From an uncultured Pirellula sp. (lineage in GTDB: Bacteria; Planctomycetota; Planctomycetia; Pirellulales; Pirellulaceae), in the NCBI GenBank assembly GCA_903858115.1, contig CAIOHR010000193.1, positions 1-64,000 on the forward strand: a stretch of 64,000 nucleotides of DNA, read 5' to 3'. Positions 26,828 to 35,863 of the stretch are shown here, piece by piece. The first letter of the stretch is position 1, and each line of letters starts with the position of its first letter. The notes beneath the pieces are model-generated. The model was given only the letters and a program-made list of their open reading frames with translations. It made no database searches and was not told where the DNA came from. A program made the translations under genes and the position numbers.

Positions 26828-28981
26828 CTAGTTTGATGGATTTCCCGGGCCCGGTGCGCCAGGTTCAGTACCCGGTGCGCCAGGTTCAGTACCCGGTGCG
26901 CCAGGTTCAGTACCCGCTGCGCCAGGTTCAGTACCCGCTGTGCCAGGTTCAGCACCCGCTGTGCCAGGTTCAGTACCCGCTGTGCCAGGTTCAGTACCCG
27001 CTGTGCCAGGTTCAGTACCCGCTGTGCCAGGTTCAGTACCCGCTGCGCCAGGTTCAGTACCCGCTGCGCCAGGTTCAGTACCCGCTGCGCCAGGTTCAGT
27101 GCCCGGTGCGGCACCCTCTGGCGTAGTCGCCGATGTTGCTGATGAATTCGCTTTTCCGTCCGGTGGTGTCACTGCAGATCCGTCTGTGCCTTCGGTAGCG
27201 TCATTGTTGCCGACAGCATCCGCGCCTAGCTCTCCAATGTTGACTGGGTTGTACAGATAAATTAATCCAAAGATTTCAACGGCTACTTCTTCGATGGGTG
27301 ACACCTTGGTCTTTGGCATTGTCATGCCACCCATCCCACTTCCCATGCCGCCATAGCCGCCCATGCCGCCAGAGCCCTCGCCGCCGTATCCCATGCCACC
27401 TTCGCCACCCATTCCGTCGCCGCCGGGCATGCCCATCCCCATTCCCATGCCCCCCAATCCACCTCCACCACCCATGCCTGCCATTCCGCCTGATCCCATT
27501 CCTCCCCCGTATCCGCCACCACCGGAGCTGGTGGCTGCCTCGGTGTTAACTCGAACTTGGTAGACTTCGAGTGGAAACGGAGCATTCCCACACGCAGCGA
27601 CTAAGCGATGAATCTGGCTCGACTCCATTCGAACACGCAGTCGAATGGGGATACGCTTGGCGATCGCATCCACTGCATTTCCCGGTTGAACATCTTTGAT
27701 GGACGACCGAATTTCTTCACCTTTTCTAGGCTGGAAGAACGTTTCCGTAGCGAAGCTAATGTATCGATTGTCAGCAGGATCTCTAGTGCTCACAGCGCCG
27801 CCACCGTACATTCCGCCTCCTTCCATTCCCATCCCACTACCTTCCATTCCACTTCCTTCACCTCCCATTCCACCCCCTTCACCTCCCATGCCTCCCATGC
27901 TAGCGCCCTCGCCGCCACTCTCTCCGCTCACGCTACCGTATCCATCATCTCCTTCCGATCCCATACCCGACCCCATACCCATACCGCCATATCCGCCCAT
28001 GCCGCCACCAGATACACCTGCATAAAGTTGTCCAGCGTCTCGGTTAGCATGTCGTCCCATCCGAATCCACTCGATCTCCTTAACGATCGCTTGGAAGTTC
28101 TCTTTTGCATTTTCGTTAGTGGCCTTGATGATCTTCATGATGTTTCCCAAAAGCCACATATCTTCCTGCGTGTAGTAGATATTGAGAATGGAAGGCGCAG
28201 AGTTTGGGTTGTACCAAGGAACGATTTGGTCCAACAATGTTTGCTGGGAAGATGTCTGCCAAATGACGACGTCATTTGTTGATTTCCCCAACGCCCCGCT
28301 GCCATAACCTCCCATCCCGTCACCGCCACCGTATCCGCCTTCGGCACCCCCTTCACCTCCCATGCCCATGCCGCCCATGCCCATGCCGCCATAACCACCC
28401 ATCCCACCACCGGCGTTAACTTTCAGTTCGGCTCTCCATTCCGTACCGATTTGACTTGAGATCTTTTTGAATACGGGACCGATATAATCGCGATAGACTC
28501 GACGATCAGCCTCCGTAATTTTCGCCAAGCCGAGATAAACTTGGCGATCGGCCTCTGTAAATGTCGTTAAATCTCCCGGCGGCTCAGCAATCGGGAATTC
28601 GATGAACTTTTCCACCGGACGAAGTGAGCGGAATATGTCTGCTGTTTCTTCTTGCGCAAACGCCTCACTTGGCCAAGTCATTAGCGGTAACTGATTGACG
28701 TACCTGTCTCTCCATGCTTCCCGGACGTCGAATTCTTTACGCTTCAGCATTTCCTCCATTTTTGCATGGGAGTGCTGATTCGGGTGTGTCGTAACCTTCG
28801 AGCTAACTTGCTGCACGTCGTCATATCCTTTGTTGATGGCAGAAACACGCTCCGCCAACAATTTAGATAAACCCGACTCCGCAATCCAAAACCCAACAAT
28901 CGACAGTAGAAGCAAAAGAACAGCAAGTATCCAGAACTTGTGCTTTAGCGCCACCGCTAGCTTCTTCTTAAACTCATCCAT
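26828..28981 (-). CDS. Gly/Met-rich membrane-anchored protein with C-terminal heptapeptide repeats
   Basis: A 717-aa protein. A transmembrane helix lies near residues 15-34 (FWILAVLLLLLSIVGFWI), followed by a coiled-coil-like stretch, as in PilO/GspM-type inner-membrane proteins. GMGG-rich tracts occur near 190-225, 325-395 and 485-550. The last 90 residues are a tandem repeat of GTEPGAA, GTEPGTA and GTEPGAP heptads encoded by 21-bp units. It lies between the PilM-like gene and the 845-aa gene with 65-80-base gaps. A pilus-like assembly-platform role is inferred only from gene order and the N-terminal architecture. Confidence 0.75.
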   Translation of the reverse strand: MDEFKKKLAVALKHKFWILAVLLLLLSIVGFWIAESGLSKLLAERVSAINKGYDDVQQVSSKVTTHPNQHSHAKMEEMLKRKEFDVREAWRDRYVNQLPLMTWPSEAFAQEETADIFRSLRPVEKFIEFPIAEPPGDLTTFTEADRQVYLGLAKITEADRRVYRDYIGPVFKKISSQIGTEWRAELKVNAGGGMGGYGGMGMGGMGMGGEGGAEGGYGGGDGMGGYGSGALGKSTNDVVIWQTSSQQTLLDQIVPWYNPNSAPSILNIYYTQEDMWLLGNIMKIIKATNENAKENFQAIVKEIEWIRMGRHANRDAGQLYAGVSGGGMGGYGGMGMGSGMGSEGDDGYGSVSGESGGEGASMGGMGGEGGGMGGEGSGMEGSGMGMEGGGMYGGGAVSTRDPADNRYISFATETFFQPRKGEEIRSSIKDVQPGNAVDAIAKRIPIRLRVRMESSQIHRLVAACGNAPFPLEVYQVRVNTEAATSSGGGGYGGGMGSGGMAGMGGGGGLGGMGMGMGMPGGDGMGGEGGMGYGGEGSGGMGGYGGMGSGMGGMTMPKTKVSPIEEVAVEIFGLIYLYNPVNIGELGADAVGNNDATEGTDGSAVTPPDGKANSSATSATTPEGAAPGTEPGAAGTEPGAAGTEPGAAGTEPGTAGTEPGTAGTEPGTAGTEPGTAGAEPGTAGTEPGAAGTEPGAPGTEPGAPGTEPGAPGPGNPSN
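26860..27111. repeat. Twelve tandem 21-bp repeats inside a coding sequence
   Basis: The 9-base core caggttcag recurs every 21 bases from 26860 to 27091 (12 copies). Units differ by a few substitutions (C/G, C/T), and the length is always a multiple of three, so the reading frame is kept. On the minus strand each unit encodes one GxxGTEP heptad. Near-identity between neighbours points to recent slippage or unequal recombination. Confidence 0.92.
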
Positions 28982-29046
28982 TTTGAATCACTCGTAACAA
29001 AGTTTTGTAAAATCAAGATCGAACTGGTTTGCAAGTGAATGATCAC

Positions 29047-31407
29047 TTACAAGGAATCGGTCGTCGTAGATTCGTCCGTTGCTGCAGCCTCTGAAGAGGG
29101 CAACCCGCCAGCAGCACTTCCACCTTCTGGATCCAAACGTGGTTTCCAGGCAAACTGGACTACAAACTCAGAAAGAGGAGCTGCGAAATCCGGCGGTACT
29201 TCTTTGCCATTGGCATCTTTTAACGGCTTCAATGCTACGCCAGTACCTGTGTAGCCATCGCCACCTCCTCCCATACCACCCATGCCGCCGGGCCCTCCAC
29301 CCATGCCGCCAAGCCCTCCGCCCATACCGCCGATCCCACCAGGTCCTCCGGCCATACCACCCATACCACCAGGTCCTCCACCCATACCGCCAGGTCCTCC
29401 ACCCATGCCGCCAGGTCCTCCACCCATGCCGCCAGGTCCTCCGCCCATGCCCCCGGTTCCTCCGGCGGCCAAACGTTGCTCTTGCAGAAGAGCCCAATAG
29501 GCAGGGTTCGGCACCTTGAACTTGCTATCGATAAGTGGAGCATACCTTACGATCGGGAGCCGAATTCCTAAATCCCTTATCGCCACATGACCCGCTGGTA
29601 CTGGAGGAGCTCCCTCTGGCGGAGCGATTCCGGTCTTGTCTTCTAAGTTCAACGGAATAGAACCGTTCAAAAGGAAGTTAATCAGATAGTTCTGCACGTG
29701 CTCTTGGCCTTCTTCTCCCTTGATACCGTTGTAAAAATGATACCCCTTGATCTCGATTACCCAGCCTGGACCGGTCAAGGGTGTCAACTCAGGTAGCGGA
29801 GCAGCAATCTTCAAGAACTTGTTCATGTTCTTGACCCCATCCAAGTACTTTGTTTTGAGGTCTGGGGTGAACCATCGTTCTAGATCTGCAAAATACTTCT
29901 GCTCGATGCTCGTAAAGTGAAAATCTCTCCGCTTGTTAAAGGGCAGCTCTTCCGGTGTTTTGTCTGCCAGATCTGGATCCTGGTTCTTTGCTGCAGCGAT
30001 TACCTTCATCAGCTCGAGTGTCTGTAGCCGGCGACTTGCGCCTGAGCTAACTTCTAAACCGACCTTTTGAAACAAGTCCGCCTTTGCCAGATACGTCGTG
30101 TCAGCGGTGATCTCATCCGCAGATTTTTTCGACAGCGAGCCAACGGCCGTTTCCGCCGGCGACCAAGCAGCCGCATCGACCACACCGAGCGCCTGGCCCT
30201 TCATCGCATGGTGTGCCACCATTCCGCCGAGCAGAATCGACAACGCTGCAACGGTCCATGGCTTTTTGTTTCGAATGACGCGTTCAACGATGATTTCCTG
30301 GGGCAACAAATTGGTCCGCATCGGACCTCGCCGAAGCTGTTGCAAGCACAAACCATAAACAACACCAAAAGCTGGAATATTCTCTTTGAAGGCTTGAGCT
30401 CCGGTTACTTCAGTACCTTCCAGTTTCGGGAACTTCTCAAAGAGCTCGACATCCATACCCAAGTTCTTGTTCAAGAACTGTTGCAAACCAGGCAATTTGG
30501 ATGTGTTGCCGAGTAGAAGTATCGATTCGAGTTCCCCTTTTTTGTTAACCGTTTTGTAGAAATTCAATGATCGTTGAATTTCGGTTACCATATCGTTGAA
30601 GACGGGTCGCATCGCTTGAAAGACAAGCTTGGGGTCATCCGCTTGCATCGCATTGCGTTTGAGATGCTCCGCTTTCGCAAACGTTAGCTTAAGGTCTTTC
30701 GTCAACTGTCGCGTGAAGTGATTTCCGCCAATCGGGATGTTTCGTTGCCAAACACGAAATCCATTGGTGACGATCAAATCACTAGCGTCCGTTCCGATCG
30801 ACAAAACAACAACCGACTTCTGCGGCGCATCTGCATCAAAGGTCTCGGTCGCCATCCGTTCCGTAAAGCGATCGAAGGTAACCATATTGTAAAGACTCAT
30901 CGGTGCTAATTGCACAAGATCGATATCGATCCCTTTGTCTTTGTATGGCTTCAATGCTCGAAAAACAGCCTCCCTCTTCATCGCAAAAAGGCCAACTTCA
31001 CTCTCCAATGCGTATCCGTCTTCGATCTGGGCTCCTTCCATCTGCTGGAAGTCCCAAATCACATCTTTCAAATCGAAAGGGATTTGCTGTTTTGCTTCAT
31101 ATCGAACTATGTCGCCGATCTTTTTGACTTCCACTGGCGGCGGCTTGAAGAATTTCGCGAGACCGCTCTGTCCAGGAACGCTCACCGCTACCGAAGCACC
31201 ACGCAGGTCATTTCGTGATGTAAACTGCTGTAAAGCATCAGCAATCAGCAGTTCTGGCTCCGCTTCGGGCTGGCTGAGAATCTTGGGATACTCGACAAAA
31301 TCAAAAGTATCCGCGACAACTTGGTCTCCCTCCAGGTGACAACGCAATCCCTTGAGGGCACTTTGGCCAATCTCAAGGCCCCAAACATGTTGAAGTTTCT
31401 TCGCCAT
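29047..31407 (-). CDS. PilM-like actin-fold protein with PilN-like and Gly-rich C-terminal extension
   Basis: A 786-aa protein. Residues 1-350 match PilM, the actin/FtsA-like cytoplasmic component of type IV pilus platforms: WGLEIGQSALKGL, PGQSGLAKFFKPPP, YEAKQQIPFDLKDVIWDFQ, and IGTDASDLIVTNGF with IPIGGNHFTRQL. A transmembrane helix follows near 375-400 (WTVAALSILLGGMVAHHAM), then a periplasmic domain, as if a PilN-like protein were fused. A GGMGGGPGGMG tract lies at about 645-715. Usual PilM proteins are near 350 aa, so the length is unusual. It is the first gene of the operon and the strongest clue to a pilus-like or secretion-like function. Confidence 0.85.
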   Translation of the reverse strand: MAKKLQHVWGLEIGQSALKGLRCHLEGDQVVADTFDFVEYPKILSQPEAEPELLIADALQQFTSRNDLRGASVAVSVPGQSGLAKFFKPPPVEVKKIGDIVRYEAKQQIPFDLKDVIWDFQQMEGAQIEDGYALESEVGLFAMKREAVFRALKPYKDKGIDIDLVQLAPMSLYNMVTFDRFTERMATETFDADAPQKSVVVLSIGTDASDLIVTNGFRVWQRNIPIGGNHFTRQLTKDLKLTFAKAEHLKRNAMQADDPKLVFQAMRPVFNDMVTEIQRSLNFYKTVNKKGELESILLLGNTSKLPGLQQFLNKNLGMDVELFEKFPKLEGTEVTGAQAFKENIPAFGVVYGLCLQQLRRGPMRTNLLPQEIIVERVIRNKKPWTVAALSILLGGMVAHHAMKGQALGVVDAAAWSPAETAVGSLSKKSADEITADTTYLAKADLFQKVGLEVSSGASRRLQTLELMKVIAAAKNQDPDLADKTPEELPFNKRRDFHFTSIEQKYFADLERWFTPDLKTKYLDGVKNMNKFLKIAAPLPELTPLTGPGWVIEIKGYHFYNGIKGEEGQEHVQNYLINFLLNGSIPLNLEDKTGIAPPEGAPPVPAGHVAIRDLGIRLPIVRYAPLIDSKFKVPNPAYWALLQEQRLAAGGTGGMGGGPGGMGGGPGGMGGGPGGMGGGPGGMGGMAGGPGGIGGMGGGLGGMGGGPGGMGGMGGGGDGYTGTGVALKPLKDANGKEVPPDFAAPLSEFVVQFAWKPRLDPEGGSAAGGLPSSEAAATDESTTTDSL

Positions 31408-31752
31408 CGTGCGAGTCTCCTATGAGCATGCCACAAGCTGTACCTGTGATACAACACAGGCTGAAAAACGTCCTTTTCAAATAGCCCAAGCAGCGGAAAA
31501 GTGTGTGCAGACGAGTGGAAACAGGTCAGGAACCGACCTATCTCTTCGACCCTTATCCTACCGGCCTCAGTCTCCTCTGTCAAAAAATTCCTAACTAAGA
31601 GGGAAAAATAACGAATATTCCGTTCCGTTCCATTTGTCTGTTAAGATGGAAGCGTTGGGTTCGTACCAATCTGTTGTGTCGCGTCGGTTGGACTATTTCT
31701 CATGTCGTTCGGTCCTCCTGCTGCGTGTTTGATCGGGATAGGATTCCTATAA
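31408..31752. other. Divergent intergenic region between the PilM-like operon and the TPR/BMC operon
   Basis: 345 bases without a gene. A perfect 6-bp hairpin (CCTGTG 31443-31448 with CACAGG 31455-31460) lies in the leader of the PilM-like gene, and a 5-bp inverted repeat (31521-31525 with 31533-31537) lies further up. Both could be regulatory. I could not identify convincing -35/-10 boxes by eye. Confidence 0.4.
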
Positions 31753-33681
31753 ATGAACGTTTACCTTGCAAAAGTAATGGCTGGAGGCCTGGGGCTTTTC
31801 GTTGGCGCCAGCTCTCCCTGCTGGTGCCAGGATGCCTCGCCTCTCAGAGATCGGATTGGAAAACTGATCGAACAGTTGGGAGATTCCAGCTACGGACGCC
31901 GACAAAACGCAAAAACGGAACTAGAACGAATCGGCGTGGTCGCACTTGACCAACTCCACGCTGCGAGCTTCCACGTAGACCCTCAAATCGCCGCCGCTGC
32001 CCGCTTTATCGTTCAAAGCAATCAATTCAACTGGGAATGGGAATACGACTCTCCCCGAGTCCGGGAGATCTTGTCAAATTATGGCTCGGCAGAAATAGGT
32101 GAGAAAACAACCTACATCGACGAACTCGCTCGACTGGAACGAGAGGATGGGTTGCCTGCTCTCTGCAGACTGGCGCGTTACGAAACCTACGGAGCCCTCG
32201 CAAAAAGGGCTGCATTGCATGTGCTACAAAGCAAACCACCTATCGGCCAACCACCGGAATCGCGAGCCAAAAGGATTCTCAGCTATCTAGACGGAGGCGA
32301 AAGTACAGCGAGCCAGTGGATTCAAAAACATTTTGCAAATGAAACAATAACCACCGACATGGAGTGGTGGAAAAAAGAGATTGATAAAGAATCTCGGTTG
32401 ATCAACTCTCGTTCTAGTGATTCCTCGTACGATGTAAAGCAAGATCTGACGAAGTGGATCGTATTCCAAATTTGTCGCTTGCCTTCGATGAGAGAGCAAG
32501 CGATCGAGTTGGGCAAATCTCTTCTCGCACCTCGTCCGACATCACTCAATGCTCAATCGCAAATGGGTGCCGCTTCATCGCAAGCCGAAGAATTCGCGCA
32601 ATGGGCGCTGCGGCTCGAACTGAGTGAGTTGGTGCAGATTCAACACGCATCGTTGTCGTATCGAGTCCTATCTCGCGAGCCAATCTTTACGTACTACCTC
32701 GCCGAAAGCTATCTGCAACTGGGCAATCTAAAACTGGCGGATGCGATCGCGGAAAACGCTCTAAACCAACGTACCGTCGATGTCCACGGTGCACCGATGG
32801 AACCACCCGCACCCAATAACGATCCACTGAATAAGTCACTGGAGTTCACGCTCGGCTTTCGTAACTCCTCTAGCAAAGAACGACGCTACTACATTGGAAG
32901 TGTTCTCGCAAATCGAGGTCGATTTGACTGGGCAGAACGCGAATTAGCGATTGCGGCGGACCAAGATCTATTGATGGAGACTAGCCTGCGATGCCTCCAG
33001 CAACTCGCAGAAATCCAGCATTCTCTCGGACGCTTCGAAGACGCGAAAAAGACACTCGAACCCTTTGTGCTTCGCTTCGAAAATGAACCGATGTTTCGTC
33101 GACAGATGATGGATCAATCGGAATCCACAGCCTTTGTGCGATCGTACTATCATCTCTATGCGGCTGACGCATTGCGAACATCCAATGAGGCCGAAGCCGC
33201 TTCGCACTACATCCAATCCATCGAAATTCTCCCCGCCAATGTTGATGCAATCATCGGCCTCTACAAACTAAAAGAAACAGAAGAGCTACAATCGCTTCGA
33301 CGAGAAAAATTAAAACACTCGGTGACCGAACTTCGTACCGAGATTCGAAGGTACGACGAGTTTCTCAAGAAGTACAACTCCGAATTTGTAGAATCGTTTT
33401 TCGATCGACTAGCGAATAACCTCAACTCACTGGCTTGGCTTATTGCCAACACCGAAGGAGATTTCGGTGAGGCCGTCTTGCTCAGCCGACGCGCTTGCCT
33501 TCTCGATCCTGATCATGCAGAGTATTTGGATACGTTAGCTCATTGCTACTTTGCTGCAGGGAAATGGAAAGATGCCGTTGAACAACAACGCAAAGCATGC
33601 GAGCTCAAACCACATCACCCAGATCTCAAGCGGGCTCTCTCCCGCTTCGAAGAAAAGCTTGCCACCTCCCAAAAGCAATAA
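31753..33681 (+). CDS. Secreted TPR-repeat protein upstream of a BMC shell protein
   Basis: A 642-aa protein with a plausible signal peptide (KVMAGGLGLFVGASSPCWCQ). Residues 30-160 look like helical repeats of HEAT type. The second half holds several tetratricopeptide motifs, for example YLAESYLQLGNLKLADAIAE, SLGRFEDAKKTLEPFVLR and YLDTLAHCYFAAGKWKDAVE. No catalytic motif is visible. Its stop is 6 bases before the start of the tandem-BMC gene, so the two genes probably share a transcript. The link is odd, since the TPR protein seems exported while shell proteins are cytoplasmic; the signal peptide call is therefore not certain. Confidence 0.75.
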   Translation: MNVYLAKVMAGGLGLFVGASSPCWCQDASPLRDRIGKLIEQLGDSSYGRRQNAKTELERIGVVALDQLHAASFHVDPQIAAAARFIVQSNQFNWEWEYDSPRVREILSNYGSAEIGEKTTYIDELARLEREDGLPALCRLARYETYGALAKRAALHVLQSKPPIGQPPESRAKRILSYLDGGESTASQWIQKHFANETITTDMEWWKKEIDKESRLINSRSSDSSYDVKQDLTKWIVFQICRLPSMREQAIELGKSLLAPRPTSLNAQSQMGAASSQAEEFAQWALRLELSELVQIQHASLSYRVLSREPIFTYYLAESYLQLGNLKLADAIAENALNQRTVDVHGAPMEPPAPNNDPLNKSLEFTLGFRNSSSKERRYYIGSVLANRGRFDWAERELAIAADQDLLMETSLRCLQQLAEIQHSLGRFEDAKKTLEPFVLRFENEPMFRRQMMDQSESTAFVRSYYHLYAADALRTSNEAEAASHYIQSIEILPANVDAIIGLYKLKETEELQSLRREKLKHSVTELRTEIRRYDEFLKKYNSEFVESFFDRLANNLNSLAWLIANTEGDFGEAVLLSRRACLLDPDHAEYLDTLAHCYFAAGKWKDAVEQQRKACELKPHHPDLKRALSRFEEKLATSQKQ

Positions 33682-33687
33682 TCGATT

Positions 33688-34362
33688 ATGAGCTCGCTAA
33701 CATCCATCGATAGCAACACCTTGGCCAAAACAACCGACTCCATCGGTATCTTGGAGACGCTCGGATGGACGGCAGGTATGGTCGCTCTAGACCAAATGGC
33801 CAAGTCCGCCAATGTCGTTCTCATTCAAGCAGAATGGAACGACATGCTCGGTTCAGTAATTAAAATTGCAGGTAGCTCAAGCGATGTACAATCCGCCCTG
33901 CAAGCGGGCAAGATTGCCGCCTCATCGTTCTTCCCTCACGCACCGAACGGAAATACAACGATACTGATTATCAATCGTCCTGATGAACAAGCTCTCCGCG
34001 CAATCCTCAGCCCGAACGAAGTCAGTGCCCTCATCGAACAACCGGTTGTCAAGATTCCTTCCTCGAACGAAAATCAACTTATGACTTCTAACAACTCTCT
34101 CGCCTTGGGCTTCATCGAAACACAAGGCTTCACCGCGGTCTTTGAGGCTATCGACACCGCATGCAAATCGGCATCCGTTGAAGTGGTCGGTAAAGAAAAA
34201 CTCGGAGGCGGATACGTAACCGTCGTGATTCGGGGCGATGTGGCTGCCGTGAATGCGGCCATCGAAGCCGCAAAACCACGGGTCGAAGGACTTGGGAAAT
34301 TGATCGCCTGCCACGTGATCGCCAGACCATGCGCGGCTGCTCTGTCTCTACTGCCCAAGTGA
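33688..34362 (+). CDS. Tandem bacterial-microcompartment domain protein (BMC-T-like)
   Basis: A 224-aa protein with two BMC folds. The second (about 137-222) is clear: ALGFIETQGFTAVFEAIDTA, VVGKEKLGGGYVTVVIRGDV, and a VIARP tail as in shell proteins. The first (about 17-105) is more divergent: SIGILETLGWTAGMVALDQM and DVQSALQAGKIAASS. Two fused BMC domains define the trimeric BMC-T class, whose pseudohexamers often have gated pores. No other shell protein, aldolase or dehydrogenase of a microcompartment is nearby. Orphan BMC-T proteins may form assemblies of their own or supplement a distant shell. An ATG right after the TPR gene supports co-transcription. Confidence 0.85.
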   Translation: MSSLTSIDSNTLAKTTDSIGILETLGWTAGMVALDQMAKSANVVLIQAEWNDMLGSVIKIAGSSSDVQSALQAGKIAASSFFPHAPNGNTTILIINRPDEQALRAILSPNEVSALIEQPVVKIPSSNENQLMTSNNSLALGFIETQGFTAVFEAIDTACKSASVEVVGKEKLGGGYVTVVIRGDVAAVNAAIEAAKPRVEGLGKLIACHVIARPCAAALSLLPK

Positions 34363-34396
34363 CCATCCAGGAATCCCTTGAAGCGCGATCCCTATA

Positions 34397-35863
34397 TCAG
34401 TCTGCAGTCGCTCGTACACCCAGCATTTTGATGATCGCATAAAAGGCCAATCCTATAACGATCGTAGCCAGACACCAATAAAACTGACTCGGGATCATGG
34501 TGGATGCGACCGCAAACAACACACCCGCGCCAACGACATAAACGCCTGCGCCCACATGCTCCCACCATCGCAACGAAATCGATACGGAATCCTGCAACTT
34601 GCGTCCTCGAAGACCCGCAAACCAAAGCGTTGCTATAGCCAATGCCCCACAAGCAGTTAACGTTAACCCAAGATACGCCAACGTCGAGCGCAACGTCCCG
34701 AATTGAACGACTAACAGTGCCAAAAGTGTTTGAATGCTAATGGCAATCATTTTTTGCACTCTCGTGTTGGGAACCCAACGGTCCGCGCCATAGTCTTGGA
34801 ACATTCTAAGATATACGTAAGGACCCGTCATCGTCATGGCAAGAACGCTCGTCAACGACGACAGGATAATGACCCAACTCATCATCCGCCGACACCATTC
34901 TCCACCAATCGCCATCGCAACGGCGCCAACAAAACGCTCTTTTGCAGCAATGATCTCTGTCGCTGGTATCGCATACAAAAAGATAAGGTTCAGTAATAAG
35001 TAAAAACTCGTCACAACAATGCATGCAATGATCATCGATCTACCGACGATTGGATCCGCAATCAAACCTGTTGAATTCGATGCCTTCCCGCTTTCAACTT
35101 CTTTGTTCGATTTGGAAAACTCACCCGCCAAATAGATGCTGGCATTGAAGCCTGTATACGCGAGTGTGGTAAAGTAGAGCGAACCCATCATCGCCCATAT
35201 CAACGCAGAGCCAACCGGTCCACTAACGGGCTTGGCCTCTTCTGTCGGCTTCTCTCCCTGCGTTTCTGCGACGACCTCTTTGGGAACATCGAGTAGAACT
35301 CCAGACTCCCGATGATTCGTCAACCACACAAGCCCGATAACTAGAAACACAGCCAAACAGAGCATCTTGATGGTGACCACGGTATTGTTCACCCATGCGT
35401 TCACTGAGACTCCGATCGCATGCAGTACAGCCGCGACCACGATGGAACCAACAGACAACCAAAACGGAATACTCGCCTCCATTATGTTATTCGTAAACTC
35501 GAGTGCAGCATATTCGGCGAACACACCAGCCGCCAACGCGATCGGCGCGGCAAAACCAGCTACGATGGAGATCCAACCTGCCATGAATCCGAAAACGGGA
35601 TGCCCCCAACGCGATAGGATTGCATATTCACCGCCAGAGATAGGGAGCCGTTTTGCAACCGCAGCATACGCTACCGCGCCGCAGATGGCATGGACTCCAG
35701 CAATCAACCATATCCACAAAACATATTTGGCATCCCGAAGGCTATCGAGAGAATAGTAGCTGGACAGGTACACACCGCTTCCTATCATGTTGCCGATAAC
35801 GAGGCATACGAGGGATACGAGACCCAGCGAGTACCTCGATGTGCCAGTTGAACGATTCACCAT
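34397..35863 (-). CDS. APC-superfamily amino acid permease
   Basis: A 488-aa membrane protein with about 12 hydrophobic helices. The first holds the APC motif IGNMIGSGVYLSSYYSLDSL, with the GSG unwound substrate-binding segment. Later helices include GGEYAILSRWGHPVFGFMAGW. It is an amino acid/polyamine transporter; the substrate is not evident. An insertion of about 75 residues rich in Glu/Pro/Lys lies between helices near residues 195-215. The ATG at 35863 shares one base with the stop of the upstream TPR gene (TGATG), so translation is coupled. It faces the BMC gene convergently. Confidence 0.85.
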   Translation of the reverse strand: MVNRSTGTSRYSLGLVSLVCLVIGNMIGSGVYLSSYYSLDSLRDAKYVLWIWLIAGVHAICGAVAYAAVAKRLPISGGEYAILSRWGHPVFGFMAGWISIVAGFAAPIALAAGVFAEYAALEFTNNIMEASIPFWLSVGSIVVAAVLHAIGVSVNAWVNNTVVTIKMLCLAVFLVIGLVWLTNHRESGVLLDVPKEVVAETQGEKPTEEAKPVSGPVGSALIWAMMGSLYFTTLAYTGFNASIYLAGEFSKSNKEVESGKASNSTGLIADPIVGRSMIIACIVVTSFYLLLNLIFLYAIPATEIIAAKERFVGAVAMAIGGEWCRRMMSWVIILSSLTSVLAMTMTGPYVYLRMFQDYGADRWVPNTRVQKMIAISIQTLLALLVVQFGTLRSTLAYLGLTLTACGALAIATLWFAGLRGRKLQDSVSISLRWWEHVGAGVYVVGAGVLFAVASTMIPSQFYWCLATIVIGLAFYAIIKMLGVRATAD

